DNA of 64,000 nucleotides from Delphinapterus leucas (taxonomy: Eukaryota > Chordata > Mammalia > Artiodactyla > Monodontidae), in assembly GCF_002288925.2 (NCBI RefSeq), contig NW_022098049.1, positions 941,409 through 1,005,408 of the forward strand, read 5' to 3'. Under the pieces are notes generated by a model that saw nothing but the letters and a program-made list of their open reading frames with translations, was not told the origin of the DNA and made no database searches. The first letter of the stretch is position 1. Every line of letters begins with the position of its first letter. This document shows positions 1 through 12,776 of this stretch, one piece after another. The translations under genes and the position numbers were made by a program.

Positions 1-247
1 TTTGTGGTCAGTTCTATCTGATTCCAAAGCGCTGAGCCACTGTCTTTTACTTTACATTCCCCATTCTACCTAGCAACACATTAAGTAATTATCAGGTATT
101 TAAAAAATGTTTTTCCATGCACTGTTCTTTTAGATAGAGAAGAGCAGCATTTGCTATTGGATTTTATGTTTATAGGGACCTTGCTTCAGTTTAGAAATAT
201 ATAGAGTGTATATTGCAGGTCCCTCCCATGACTGACTTGTACACCTG
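1..247. other. Unassigned noncoding DNA
   Basis: AT-rich sequence with no convincing open frame, repeat signature or RNA structure that I recognise. Confidence 0.5.
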
Positions 248-400
248 CTCCATTTCTTTGACCTCAGGCACGCCACATAACACTTATGTGTCTGCCTCAG
301 TTTCCCATCTCTAAAACGGAAATTGAGTACATCTTTCATGAGGTTGTTGTGAGAATTTAATGATTGGATATGTGAAAGGCAGTTAGAATATGATTTAGAA
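248..400 (+). mobile_element. MIR SINE remnant
   Basis: Contains the MIR-style run 'tgcctcagtttccc', then an 'atctctaaaacgga' block and 'gaggttgttgtgagaattta'. These are the core-to-tail landmarks of MIR, a tRNA-derived SINE that was active before the mammalian radiation. It is heavily diverged, as expected for its age. No TSD is visible. Family assignment is from recalled consensus. Confidence 0.75.
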
Positions 401-1434
401 CTAACATAAAATTAAATATTAATTACAATATATTTTATTAGTACATAGTTATGGTTATACTAATATCTTCATTAATGCTTTCATTGTTCAGTATATGTTT
501 ACTATTTATATTATATTATATCCATGTACTTTATTTATATTAATTATTACTATCAGTACATATTTCACCCCTGGTCATTCGATCTGAAATCTCTTCATTA
601 CCTGTGTATTCCTTTAGATCCTAGAATCTCTTTAGTTTTGTACAGTCTGCTAATTGAATGGAAATACCTCTAAGAGGAATATTAGTTTAGTCTTTATTTG
701 CAATCTAATTGTGCATTAATATATCAAGTTGTGTCCTTTTCTACCCAGAGTCTGGAGAAGGGATTCCAGATGGATGAATTTAGCAGCATACGGTAGACAC
801 TTGAAAGAAGATGCAAGGAGGGAAAATGGGCTAAAATTAGAGCAAATAGGCTGCCTAGGAAAAACGAGCCTTCCTTCTTCACAGTTTGGTTCATGTATTC
901 CCTGGATTAACTGATATTTAATATATGGGGTGATTGTCCTTTCACACATGAAAACGCAACTTTCACTCATCCCCTCTGAGTACAAGTTTTTTGGATTTTT
1001 TAGCAACTTCAAGGATCAGGCAGTTAAGTTAATAAGCTGACATTAAAGTGTTTTTTTGGCTGGAATTCTATAATTATATATTGTATCTTATAATTATATA
1101 TTGTATACATTTTCAATGTTATTTGAAAAATAAAATTTATTTTTATTAAAAATAAAGTCATATTCAATATTAGTACTTAAAATTTATGCTCATAATGGAG
1201 TATTGGGAAAATGCATTAAGTGGAAACAAAGGAAAATAGTCACTTACAGTGCCAATATTCAAAGACAAGCACACAACACTTTTTTGTATTTTTATTTTAT
1301 TTTTTTATTTAAGTATGAACGTTTGTCCTGTTCTCTTGCTCTGTTACTTTTTTATGCATATGATAATTTTTTAATTTTTTTCACATATTAAATATTATAC
1401 ACATTTTTCTTATTGTTACATAATGTGTAAAACA
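401..1434. other. AT-rich noncoding stretch
   Basis: Very AT-rich with TA-repeat-like patches (about 420-560 and 1065-1170). Short open frames on both strands near 716-1012 overlap one another, have no recognisable domain and look like chance. I see nothing else in this stretch. Confidence 0.5.
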
Positions 1435-1590
1435 ATTTTAATGGCTGCATAAATTTGTTCAGTAGACGTGGTTTCCATATTTTATTTAACCATTTTTCTA
1501 ATTGCTGCACACTTATTTTGTATGTAGTTTATATATTATTTTGATTTATTGTACTTATAAATAATACTATGATGAGCATTTTGTGTATAA
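1435..1590 (-). mobile_element. Possible old L1M ORF2 3'-region remnant
   Basis: The phrases 'aatggctgcataaa', 'tttatttaaccattttt' and 'tactatgatgagcat' follow the order of the minus-strand 3' part of old mammalian L1 ORF2. Divergence is high and the ends are unclear. It could instead be unrelated AT-rich DNA. Confidence 0.35.
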
Positions 1591-1960
1591 ACAAATGTAT
1601 TGAGCCCTGAATATGTGCTAGGTCCAGAGCCTGGCCCTGTGGAATCAGTACTGAATAAGTCATGGTCCAGCCTGTGAGGACCTTATAATACATTGGAAAA
1701 GATTGACAAATAAATCAGTAAACACCTTTCTCTGCACAACTTGGTAAGAGCTTTAATCTGATGTTAAAAATTTGCTTTTGAAGCATAAAGGAAGAGCATT
1801 TACCTCCAGCAAGGGCTTGAGACAACTACTTGGATGGAGTAATGCCTGAACCAAGATTGAAAGTTGAGTAGAATTTAACTGGAGAAAATAGTGGGAACAG
1901 AAGAACTTTTTTCCAAGAGGAAAAGAGATTATGCAAATGTACATAGCTCTCTGAGCAATA
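1591..1960 (+). mobile_element. Old mammalian interspersed repeat, family not named
   Basis: Reads 'tattgagccctgaatatgtgctagg', then 'aataagtcatggtccagcc' and an A/G-rich tail. This order is typical of a common ancient mammalian repeat. A better-preserved relative lies at 12180-12520, and fragments lie near 5250-5340 and 56125-56230. I cannot name the family with confidence. Confidence 0.4.
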
Positions 1961-2029
1961 CGGACTAGTCCAATATGACAAGAGAAAAAAAGAAAAACAA
2001 CTAGTAATAAGTTACATATCTTACTTGCT

Positions 2030-2230
2030 AGGTGCTGTGTTAACCACTTTACAAACATTAGCTTATTTAATCCTTATAACATCCTTCTGTAGTAGATATT
2101 ATTATTATCTCCATTTTTAGATGAAAAAACTAAGGCTAAATCAAATTTTGTAACTCGCTCAAATACAGTCAATATGCAATGGATCTTGGATTTTACTCCC
2201 ACAATCTAATTCCAGACACCAGGTTCAACC
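2030..2230 (-). mobile_element. MIR SINE remnant
   Basis: Reverse-complement MIR order: 'cttgctaggtgctgtgtta', 'tatttaatccttataacatcc', 'attattatctccattttta', 'gatgaaaaaactaagg'. The internal blocks are in the right order for a nearly full-length, diverged MIR. No TSD is readable. Confidence 0.8.
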
Positions 2231-5200
2231 AGCATTTAATTTAGCGGTTGGAGATAATATTGTGAAGGCCTCAAGCATTAAACTGTGTCCCCAAAGCAAA
2301 GAGAACAACTTAAAGATCTTCAGTAATACAGTAGCTGTCAGTAGATCTTTTGATTTAGAAATATTGCTAGGCAATTATAAAATTTATATGGAGCATGTAA
2401 AAATAAATGAATGGGTCTGAAATTAAGGAAGAGGTTTTTGAAATATATAGGAGAAAGTTTAAAAAGTAGGATAGAATTTATTGGGCTTAGTTATAGATTG
2501 GCCATGGATGTCTAAATTCATTTCTTTACAAGAAATTCCTAAAATACATGTGTTTGTTCATAGGGTACACATATTTTTGAGAATCTTGAGTGTATTTTCA
2601 GAGGTTTCGTGTGTGTGTATGTGTGTGTGTATGCCAGTTATTAAGCTATTTTTTTCTCAGCCAAAATCCCTTTTATAATCTGCTTTGTGATGCTGGGTCT
2701 GGTTCTCTATAAGCCATATTCCTCCTTTGCCAGCTGGATTTCTGTAAGATATTTCACCCTGGCAGGAACGTCTTGTTCTAGTATTCAGCATCTGTGGTGT
2801 GTTTTAACTCCAAGAACCAGCCTCACTGCACACTCTGGGAAGTAACAGCACCAGGTAGGTTCACCTGTTGTCTTGAGTCTGAAGGTAAGCTCTGTAGGGT
2901 GTCTTCTCCAAGTTTCAATGCCCCAACAACTTCTTCAAATTGTCCCCAACTCTAGGAAGAGTAGTACATCTTTCAGTTCCTTATCTCTGTGTTACCACAG
3001 TATATATTTTTGGCATTTACCATTCTCCACCTCTTTACATTAAATATGCTCTGATAAAATAACTGGTGTGAGTTTTATATTCCTGACCAGATCCTGACAT
3101 ACTTTTCAATTAGGTGATGACTATTTCTCTGTTAGCAGCAACATATTTCTGAATTAATTAAAGAAAAGCTTATCACAAGTAAAATATTTGTAGAGGATGC
3201 TGTAAAGAGAAAAGTCCTCATAAGAACTCTATCACCTTCCATTTTTTCCATTAATCAATACTTAACAATGAACTAATACTCTTACCAATCTATTAACTAG
3301 AAAACATTTACATAGCCTATAGCTTTGAACCTAATCTGTTGATTTTTATTTTGGTGGGCCCTTAAATTTGCATACATATCATCCAGACTTAAAAATCAAT
3401 TCACTTCTTTGATTTATTAGTGTTAAAAATATTTCCAAAATCAAAGTTGTTTGGTTTGGAATTTCTAATAGTAAATTTGTCTTTGGTGAAAATACAGAAG
3501 ATAAAAAGATGTTTAAACCTCTAAATATTATAATGGAATCTGAAATTATGTTAAAGTGAATGATAAATTTAAATGAAGCAGAAAACTAAGAGAGATATTA
3601 ATAAGTTTCTGTTTGTTTAAGTACTTCAGCTGGGTCCAGAAAAATTTAAGATAGATAGCAGAGAAGCCATGGGTATCACAGAACAGACAAATAGAGCTGC
3701 AGAATGTTAAAAAGGGAGTTAAGCTACAAAAAAATACAGAAAACTGTATTTTTCCTCATTTTAATATTTCTAATACTGGTAAGTGAATTATAATTTATAT
3801 AATTATTTACTATAGAATTTCTTTATTTTCCTCTAGAATATATTATTAGATTGCTGTTGCATTTTAGCATTTGAATGCATCTTAAAGTCAATGACGTGGT
3901 GAAAATGAATATATATTTTTTTGATCATTTATCCATCATTTTGTATATATTTTAAATTTTGACTACCCCCTTACTCTTATTGATATGACTGAGTTATTAA
4001 TAGTACATATCATTTTATCTTTTTTCTACCTAGGTCTTCTGTAGTAAGAAACTAACCTAACTCAAGGAAAGAGATAAAAAACTAAAAAAAAAAAATTTTT
4101 TTAAATGTTATGGGAAGGATATAATTTGGGAGGGTATGAATATATGTAATTTTCCATGAAGTCTGATTTTCTATAAATGTATTTTCCCTTCCCAGTTATT
4201 AGGAGTTAAGGTCCTTGAATTAATCATGCTAAGCAAATTCCATTTGAAGAACTAAAGAACATCTAGTGAAAAGTATAAAGAATGAGCTAAAATGCATTTA
4301 AGTAGATTTTCTAACATTTTCTTCCTTCGACTTAATTATTTTCAGATTTTCACATATCTCTGGGATGCAGGCACCCCACCTTGGAGACCATTACATTGCA
4401 AAGGTCATGAAAAGATTAGTATAATGATTTCCTTTACATTATGACTCTTGCATTAACAAGATTTTGAGTTAGTTATTAATTTTTTTTTTTCCTTAGAACT
4501 GATGTGGAGGAAAATTTGGGATAAAGTTCAGTTGAGAAGAATGAAAAAAATGAGTAAAAAATTATCTCTGTTTTCTTGAAGCCTAAAATCTAAAGGAACA
4601 AACTGACATGAAAGCACTGGAGTGTAAAAAAGGCTTAATAGAATACACAAGAAAGAAAAGAACAAATAACTTGCTGTATGAATATAAGGGAGGAAGAAAA
4701 TCATTCTGCCTGGAGGCCCAGAACCGATTTCAAAGAGAAGAGCCACATTTTCCCACAATATTATCAACCCAGTCCAATCCATACACTACTGTCTAAGTTG
4801 TTAGCAGTAGATCCTAGGACATTCTTTATCAGAGACCTGACATTTTGATATTCTGGAATAATTAAAAAGAAACCAAGTATGTCAGGATCACAGAATTTTT
4901 GTTAATTGTATTGAAAAATGGAAAGAATCAGCCCAAGAGTATTTTTACATAAACTAGAGAAAATCCTTTCTCTCACTGCTATATTTCACGATATCACTTC
5001 AATGTCAGCCTATTCTGCAGGGCATCATGATGGGAGAGGAAATGTCTGAAACCTAAAAAATAAATCTCAATGCTACAATGTAAGGGCAGTTAGGAAAAGT
5101 GAAGAGTTAACTTTGATCAAAGGGGTTTTCTAGTGCCTCTCAGTTCATACCATGCAGTTAACTGTCAAGCTCATCTAAACATTTCAATATAGAAGGAGAC

Positions 5201-7129
5201 AGACATTTCTGTGTATTTAATAAGAAAGTGGGAAATGTCAATTTAATTAAACAAATATTTATAGAATCAAAAATATGCTAAGAACTCTGATCAGAGCTAC
5301 AATGAAGACCTATTTCCAAGGAACTTAGAATTTACCTGAAGATGCTTCGTATCTAGAAATCACTTGCCTGTCTATATCTATATTCCCAGGAAAAATCAGT
5401 ATGGATACTTTAACTTCTGTTTTAATTGTATTGGAAAGTATTGCTCATTTAAGTACCAGCTACACTTATAGACCCACTCCAGCCAAGAAGAATACTAAGG
5501 GAGTAGGGAAACTGACTCAAAAAAAAAAAAAAAAAGAGCAGCCTAATAAAAGATGTTATTGAGCCCCACGCAAAGTTATAATTCTCCTGAGGTCTAGCTG
5601 TTTTGATTTTCAAAAAGTTTCCTTCTTGTTTTTGACCTCCCTGTATATTCTTGCCATAATCCTCAGTTTGTTGTGAACTAGTTCTGGCCAATAAATAGCT
5701 TTAGAGTTAAGAAATGACTTGCTCTGGTGTTCACCCTCCCTTTCTTTACTTGTCTTTGTCATGGGATTTTTCCTCTCCTAAGCCCTGTTTGTACTTGATT
5801 TTGTGGAAGATCCAGAGCAACTCATTTTCTCTTGCCTGCAGGGGAAGGAAGATTTACAAGGCTTGCATCAGTCAGTCAGAGGAGAGGTGTCAACCGGCCG
5901 ATTGCTTCTAAGTCACTTTCAAATTGAAATAAGAAATAGCCTTTACAAGTTATTGTGAAAGCTTCTGCTATCCAAGGTTACCACTCTCAGTATTTAAGTT
6001 TGCCCCTGAGAGCACATCTGTCTGGCTTTTCTCATAAGCCCCATCCCTGTAGCGCTAATGAGAACCTCATGCCTTCCAGTCTGAGAGCAGGATTTGGAAT
6101 CATTTCTCCCTTGTTAATGTAAAGCATGTCAATCTGGGCCCTATGCAGTATGATTGGCTTTTCTTGCTGCTGAATCTGGCTCGTAGGTGGTTTTGTATCA
6201 CCTACAAGGTTTCATGTCTTAGTATCATATTGATTCTTAATTCCCTTAATACGAAGATACTAAGCTTCCTCTCATATCCTGGTGAGATCAGTAAGAGATA
6301 AAGGTGAGCTTTAAGAAAAAGAAAAAGCCCTTTTCCAAATGCCTATCTTTTCCTTGGTCTTACAAATGATTGTGTTTGGTAAGAGATTAAAGCTGGTATG
6401 GACAGCCAGCAAACACAGGAGTAGATTTATAGCCTCTAAAACAATACTTTCAAAGATTTCCTTTCAGAAAGCATAGCCCAGAGGCGTCCCTTTGATTTTT
6501 CTGAGTCTCTAAGGAGTTGCTTCAGAAGCAAAGACGTTATGCTTCTTTCCTAAAAGATTTTGATATTTTATGGCTTTATATGAAAATACTGAGCAGGAAT
6601 AAATAGTCAAGGATCCTTGCAGCCTTTCCTTGTCTGAATTGTAGGCATGCTCGGCTCCAAAAAAAAAAAATTAAAAAGTAGCATCAGCTACTTGTATTCT
6701 TGTGACTTTACACAATTCATTATCACAGTTTACTGTGTAAACAGCCATTAGCCTCACACTTTCCTGTTCTCGGGAGAAAAATTAGAATTTTGCATTTGGG
6801 AAATTTTTCATGTGGGAAATTACGTATACCCACATTTTGGGAGGTGATAACTTGGTAGCAGGGAGAAATGAAACCAGTCGTCTACGCTTCCCCTAATATC
6901 AAGAAAGGTAAGTAAAAGAAAGATGTCACTTGAGGAAAGCCTTTAAGTCTTTAATATTTTAGGACTTTGCCTATAATATTTTTACCAACTCTATGTAAAA
7001 TTGTGAAGAGCTGCTCCGAGAAGAGGTGCAACTTTTGAAGTGTTCTGGATAGTTCAGAAAATTCTAATCACTGAAGAAAATTCCTTATGCAACACTGTCT
7101 TCCTATAATGTAGACAGTTATCTGCTTCA
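2231..7129. other. Single-copy noncoding DNA
   Basis: No gene recognised. Short frames at 2481-2678, 4528-4796 (opposed strands), 5449-5691 and 5714-5911 have no domain, no repeats in protein space and no neighbouring exon structure. A run of about 18 A lies at 5519-5536, without an obvious SINE body in front of it. Near 5250-5340 is a small fragment resembling the old repeat at 1591. A short ATG-started frame ending in a consensus-like splice donor lies at 6868-6912 and is discussed in the findings. Confidence 0.5.
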
Positions 7130-7255
7130 CCCTCTAGAATGTGATCTCTATTAGAACAAGAAGCATTTTAGTTATTTGATATTATGTACAGTGAGTGCCT
7201 AACATAGTGTGTGCCAGGTAAATAGCAAGTTTAATAAATTCCGGTTGAATTGAAA
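7130..7255 (+). mobile_element. L2 LINE 3'-end remnant
   Basis: Shows the L2 3'-tail order: 'gaatgtgatctctattag', 'gtgagtgcctaacatagtg', 'gtgtgccaggtaaatagcaa', then 'aataaattccggttgaat'. L2 is an ancient LINE and most copies are short 3' pieces like this one. Confidence 0.6.
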
Positions 7256-7429
7256 AATCCTTGTTCAATTGTTGATTTCTTTTTGCAGTATTGAACAAAC
7301 ACAACTTTGTTTCTCTGTATATGAATAATGAATCTAATTCAATTCTCTGTCCTGGTCACCTATCTAACCAGAGAATGGGGGTGATGGGCTATGCTTTAAT
7401 GCTATTTTTCTGTGTTTGTTGTCTCCACC

Positions 7430-7535
7430 TCAAATTGTGGTTTTCTTGAGTGTAAGAACAAAGCCTGTTTCAACTTTGTGTCCCCAGCATTGAAGACGTC
7501 CATGTAATACTTGTTAAGTGAAGGAGTGGAATGAT
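7430..7535 (+). mobile_element. L2 LINE 3'-end remnant, second copy
   Basis: 'cttgagtgtaagaacaaag' followed by 'tgtccccagcattgaag' and 'aatacttgttaagtgaagga' matches the layout of an L2 tail. It lies 175 bp after the previous L2 piece in the same orientation. The two could be separate insertions or split parts of one region. Confidence 0.5.
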
Positions 7536-7869
7536 CAGATAGGATAAAACCATGGTTCTTACACAGGGATTAAACTCCTGACATACGCATTAGCACAAAA
7601 GTCTAAATAATAGGCAGGCACAGTAATAGATATGACAGTTATGGCCCATTAACTGGTATCGCATACAAAATAGATGGTGTCGTGGATCTATATGGTCCTT
7701 TTTATAATCCACTGTCCTTGACCTAAACTCATCTGTGAAGTGTTTCGATATTAATATACACCTTGTATAAGTATCAACCAGGCTCAGCAGCGTGAGACGC
7801 GCATGGAGCAAGAATGTGCTGTTTACCTCAGCTGTTCTCTGGTGAGAAAGATCCTTCTTTTCATGGTGA

Positions 7870-8085
7870 GAACAGCTATTATCTGTTGAGTAATTACACT
7901 ATATCTGATGATATGCTGAGAGCTTTACGTAAACACCCCTGTGTAATTCTCTTCTTATGCTTACGAGATAAGTACTATTATAACCTCCTTTAAAGAGAAA
8001 CAAAACAGAAGCTTTGAGTATTCAAGTATCTTATCCATTGCATAACAAAAAGCAGGGTTGGAGCTGCAACACTTTTATTTTTCTG
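7870..8085 (-). mobile_element. MIR SINE remnant
   Basis: Diverged reverse-complement MIR: 'gatatgctgagagctttacg', 'gagataagtactattataa', 'agcagggttggagctgcaac'. The last block corresponds to the MIR core region. The call rests on order rather than close identity. Confidence 0.55.
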
Positions 8086-10384
8086 ATGTTATAGTGAAAA
8101 CCCCTGAGTCTTCTATGTTAAATTCTGCTGAGGGGGCGGTAAAGCCTGTGCTGTGTGATCATAACAAGTATAACTAGGGTCAGTGCCTGAAAGTTACAGA
8201 GGGGAGAGTTCCACTTCAAAGAAAGAAAGATATTTCCAAAGACTAGAGCTATCCAGACTAGGTTCTCTTTCTAGCATAATGCCTGATGCGTCATAGGTGC
8301 TAAATAAAGATTGATCACATGGGGCAGGTCACCTCCAGATGCAGTGAGATGATTCATTGTAACTCTTTAAATTGAAGCTGAACAAATCTTTTAGAAGTGG
8401 GGCCTTGCATCACAAGATTAAAATTCAATAATCTCTAAGTGGTTTCCAAATCTGTGATCTAATTAGCTTACAACTACATGACAAACTAGATTTAAAAAAG
8501 AAAAAATAAGAGAGGAGGGAGGTTGAAAAAGAGAAGGGGGGAGAGAAAGAAAAAGAGAGTTGCAGGATCTAATATTCAATTATTTCTAGGAACCAGGAGT
8601 AAATAGCCTAAATTCTTACAGATTTGCCAAACCTGTTTTGATGGGTCATCCTACCTTGAAGGGAGGTAGCAGGAGATATATCCTCGATTTATACAAGAAG
8701 TTGAGGCAGTGATGGAACTAGTCAAGCCTCCCATGGGTCCCCCAAATAATTCATAATTAGGTTCTCCACAAATCCCCCTTTCCCTATTGCCACATGTAAT
8801 GCAATGAAAGCCAGCACACAGCTTTCTAACCTCCCAGGGTCAGATTGCCCCATCCTCCTGTAAAAGAGTATTCTCCTGGTGGAGTTCTTCAAGAGTTTCA
8901 GAGTTTAGAAACCAAGCCAACTGTCAGCAAACTTTCTCAAATAGGTTTGAGGTTATATTCAGCAAGCCAGCCATTTGGACAACTGAGAATCAGTGTTCAC
9001 TTTGCTGTTCCTTTGCCAGTTTTGTGTAACATACACCTGCTTCTGTGCTGATCAAGGTTGACATTTATTCAGTGCTTTTGGATCTTCTTCCAACAGAAGA
9101 GGGTCTAGACTATTTCAATAAAATTAATTAAGCTGGCTAGCGTGGCATAGATTATAAAGTACTATATTATTTCTTACTCAGCCAATTCATTGGCTGCTTT
9201 TCTTGTTTTGATTTGTTTTGATTAAACTACCTTCACCAGAGAAAAGTCTCTTTGATTTAGATTTTTGAAAAGAGACATCATTCCCTCTAACTAGGACCTA
9301 ACTCCAAGGAACTTCCAACTTCTTAGCATACAACGCCACTTCCCTTTAACTGTTATCTTTGTTGCCAGCCCACTGTGAATGTCTTGATCATGATTGATTT
9401 CTTTGGGACCATGAGTTGATTAAAGTTCCAATTGCTGAACGATACAGGCAGGGAGGCCTTGTCCATTGACTAGCAAGATGTATGATGTGGATATGAATCT
9501 TTCCCCAACTCTGGGGAACTTTGCTCCCACAAGAAAATTATAAATGTCCAACGAGCTAAGAGCTAAAGTTCAGAACATAACAAAAATTCCATGTTTGGTT
9601 AAGAATATGCACACCAGTACTGAAAAAAATAAAATTTTAGAATAGTGGAAGCTAATACATAAAACAGAAATTTTTACTAGTTACTGAACGGCTATCACTT
9701 GCAGGGTGCTGTGGTAAATGCTGTGATGTGACACGCAGATCTCCCTTTACACGAAGTGCCTAGCTGCTGTGAGTATAGACTGCTGATAACTCATAGCTGA
9801 TTACTTCCCTGGGAATTGCTTTAGTGGAAGGAAGCTTTCTTGCCCAAGTTTGTAGGCTGTCCAGCAGGCCAGACCATACCCAATGAATGGTCCATGCAAG
9901 AGTATAATGGGCTGCTCCCTTTGTCTCAAAGTGGGCAACTCTGAAGCTCATTTCTAGAACACCCTGGGTGATGAGCGAGGTCTTCATTGCAATTGTGTGT
10001 CATAGCTCAATATTCTTCCTCTGGCCAGCCTTGCTCTCCTACTCCTTTAGAGATCTTGTTGCTAAGACTCTTGCCCAATAATGTCCTGCTTATAAATCTC
10101 CATCTGGGAGTCGTTTCCCAAGGAAGCAACTTGATCTAAGAAAAATATTCTTCTTGGTACTAGATGGTAATAGAGTTGGTTTTGCTTACAAAGGTGGATA
10201 CTGATGTACCTCTGCTTACTTACAATGGTCTGGAATAGACAAAATGATAAGTAACTAACTATTCTATAAAAAAGAAGCCCACTCGTCCCCCTGCAATGCA
10301 GAATTCTGCTGTCCCTTTTCTTTGTTTCCATGGTATTCCATGCAAACTTATACTTCTATTGTATTCTATTCTAATTTCATTTTG
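8086..10384. other. Noncoding DNA with one purine-rich tract
   Basis: No gene recognised. An L2-like tail may lie at 8265-8320 ('taatgcctgatgcgtcatag', 'gtgctaaataaagattgat'). A GA-rich tract (about 8500-8563) is low-complexity sequence. Frames at 8845-9051, 9760-9987 and 10062-10331 have no recognisable domain. Confidence 0.45.
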
Positions 10385-10500
10385 TTGTTGTAAGTTGTGA
10401 GCATTTTGGAGGCAAGGATTTGTCCGGCATCTGGAATGCTGCCTGCAATATGGCAGGTGCTAAGCAATTTGTGTGGAATGAGGAATGAATCAATGAACAA
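10385..10500 (+). mobile_element. Possible L2 LINE tail
   Basis: 'gagcattttggaggcaagga', 'atggcaggtgctaagcaatt' and 'gaatgaggaatgaatcaatg' follow the order of an L2 3' end. Divergence is high. Confidence 0.45.
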
Positions 10501-10737
10501 AAGATAAGTAAAACAATTTGAAAGTTGAATGCAAAAAATATGCATATAGAATGATAAAAATTCAGAGAAGAAGTGGAATTTAGATTTGGCCTTGAAAAAA
10601 TTTAGCAGTTTGGGGGCATATGGGTATTTCAAACTGAGAAAGCAACATTGACTGTCACACAGAAATAGTGATTAAATTACATATTTGTATCATAATAATG
10701 AGAGCCTATTCAAGCTAATTTAAGGAACAAGGTGTCT

Positions 10738-11172
10738 AGAGACTAGACCTAGAGATTGTCATACTGAGTGAAGTAAGTCAGACAGAGAAAGAGAAATACC
10801 GTATGATATTCCTTACATGCGGAATCTAAAAAGAAATGATACAAATGAACTTATTTACAAAAAAGAAATAGACACAGACTTAGAGTTGAACTTATGGTTA
10901 CCAGGGGGGAAGGATGGGAGAAGGGATAGTTAGGGAATATGGGATCAACACATACAAACTGCTGTATTTAAAATGGTTAACCAACAAGGACCTACTGTAG
11001 AGCACAGGGAACTCTGCTCAATGTTATGTGGCAGCCTGGATGGGAGGGGAGTTTGGAGGAGAATGGATGCCTGTACATGTATGTCTGAGTCACTTTGCTG
11101 GGCACCTGAAACTATCACAACGTTCTTAATCAGCTATACACCAATATAAAATAAAAAGTTAAAACAAAACAA
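10738..11172 (+). mobile_element. 5'-truncated L1 (ORF2 C-terminus and 3' UTR)
   Basis: Starts within the last codons of L1 ORF2 (a reading related to EIVILSEVSQTEKEKYRM, stop at 10827-10829), then a 3' UTR ending in 'caccaatataaaataaaaag' and an A-rich tail. It is flanked by 12-bp TSDs differing at one base: 'aacaaggtgtct' at 10726-10737 and 'aacaaggagtct' at 11173-11184. This is a clear target-primed reverse transcription product. Its 3' UTR differs from those of the L1s at 24 and 44 kb, so it belongs to an older or different cetartiodactyl subfamily. Confidence 0.88.
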
Positions 11173-11184
11173 AACAAGGAGTCT

Positions 11185-11688
11185 TTACTGAAATACAACA
11201 ATGTATTTCTTGGAACCGCCAGCCGGTATTTCAATAGCATTCCATGAGGGCTCAGAACCAGGAATTTTAATATCAGAAACATCAGTTGCTTTGATTGTTT
11301 CTCTAGAAAACAAGCTCGCATCTCTTTTGCCTGCTCACTCTTTTGTTTCTTTGCAACCCTTTACCTTCAGGCAACTTTGACCCCTCCATTCAAGAACTGA
11401 AAAGAGATTATATGAGGCTGTGACTAGGTGAGGAGAGATAATTGCCCCAGCAGTGGCCAGATAACAATTCCTGATTCAGTTTTTGTGGTCAGCAGGGGTG
11501 GTGGGAGATGCTTTGGTAATGGAGCATAAGCTAGTGTATCATGGGCAGAGGAGTGGACATGACAGATGAGGAATTCTGGGAGGCATTTGCTAAGGTGCAA
11601 AGCTCATCGTGGTTAGAAGAATGTCCATTCTAAATAGGTAATCATTACGAAATTCAACAACAATTTGCTTTGTCAAATTTTATAATCC

Positions 11689-11691
<3 letters not shown>
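11185..11691. other. Unassigned noncoding DNA
   Basis: Short chance frames only. I see no repeat or gene here. Confidence 0.45.

Positions 11692-11723
<32 letters not shown>
11692..11723 (+). repeat. (GT)n microsatellite
   Basis: About 16 uninterrupted GT units. Likely polymorphic in length. Confidence 0.97.
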
Positions 11724-11727
<4 letters not shown>

Positions 11728-11842
11728 CATCTTGGATTAAATATTTAAATTGTGGCAGCAGACTTCTGTTCAAGATTATGTTTAGATCAAACTAACATTA
11801 CAACCATTCTGAGTTCCTTGAGTGAATTTAAATGCTAGAGAG

Positions 11843-12050
11843 GAGGGCTTCCCTGGTGGCGCAGTGGTTGAGAGTCCACCTGCCGATGCAGAGGACACGG
11901 GTTCGTGCCCCGGTCCGGGAGGATCCCATGTGCCACGGAGCGGCTGGGCCCGTGAGCCATGGCCGCTGAGCCTGCGCGTCCGGAGCCTGTGCTCCGCAAC
12001 GGGAGAGGCCACAACAGTGAGAAGCCCGCGTACCGCAAAAAAAAAAAAAA
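11843..12050 (+). mobile_element. CHR-type tRNA SINE (cetacean, ~190 bp form)
   Basis: Begins 'gggcttccctggtggcgcag'. It has a pol III A box (11857-11867, 'tggcgcagtgg'), a B box near 11900-11910 ('ggttcgtgccc'), a GC-rich tail region and a poly-A tail to 12050. TSDs of 12 bp, differing at one base, flank it: 11831-11842 'aatgctagagag' and 12051-12062 'aatgctggagag'. The head is tRNA-derived but has no tRNA fold or function as such. The open frames through it are chance. Confidence 0.97.
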
Positions 12051-12179
12051 AATGCTGGAGAGAAGTCGTGTTAAATAGAGGACCTAGCTTTGTAAGATGA
12101 CCTTGTCTAGGCTAAAGAGTTGCCACATATAATCCTCAAAATGGACAGATTTCAAAACGAGCAGCATCTGTAGAAGCTT

Positions 12180-12520
12180 TATATGTGCCAAGACCCCAAA
12201 ATATGAGAGTGAACAAAGCATCACTTTTTATCTTCAAAAACTTATAGACTAGCATGTGTCAGTGACAGAAGCTCTAGGGGAGCAGTGACACATAAACAAA
12301 ATATTACAATATGCTAAGTGACGTGACAGAAAGAACAAAGTGCTCTGGGAGCGACTCTCCCTGTAAAGGTCAAAGATGTCTCAACAGAGGAGGTGGCATT
12401 GGATCTTAAATAACAAGTAGCATTGGCCAGATGGAGAAGCGGGGGGAAGGAGAATTCAACAGAGGGAACAACATGTGCAAAGCCAGGGCATCATAAAACA
12501 TCATGAAATGTTTGTACAAT
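12180..12520 (+). mobile_element. Old mammalian interspersed repeat, family not named
   Basis: Ordered blocks: 'tatatgtgccaagacc', 'tcttcaaaaacttatagact', 'tgctaagtgacgtgacag', 'gaggaggtggcattggatct', 'gaacaacatgtgcaaagcca'. The order is shared with the fragment at 1591-1960. It is a common ancient mammalian repeat that I cannot name confidently. Confidence 0.5.
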
Positions 12521-12776
12521 GAAAAAAATTTTTTTTGAAAAACTTTAGTAGCAAAAACAAAATAAGTTATTTTGGTGTGTGTGAGCATGGTAAAGAACAG
12601 GTAGAACGATGTGACAAGAAGGAGGATGTCGCCAGAAGCCACTGAGAGACTGTAACTTCCAGTTGACCCACAAGCTGGACCCCGGCAATTGGAGGCTTCG
12701 CATCCCCTGACCTGTCCTTGGAATATCTGCTCTCCCTACCATTTCCACAGTGGGAGGTGTTTCCAAGGATGTGGTC

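Noticed and set aside
11843..12050. A and B boxes as tRNA genes, here and in the other SINEs
   Set aside because: The heads are tRNA-derived but are fused to SINE bodies with poly-A tails and TSDs, and I could not form an intact tRNA cloverleaf with a proper acceptor stem.
11822..12100. Arg/Pro/Ser-rich frames on both strands here and at 14218-14541, 23628-23931, 39372-39779, 42198-42627 and 59244-59456
   Set aside because: All fall on CHR SINE copies and have the same translated words in each copy. SINEs do not encode proteins.
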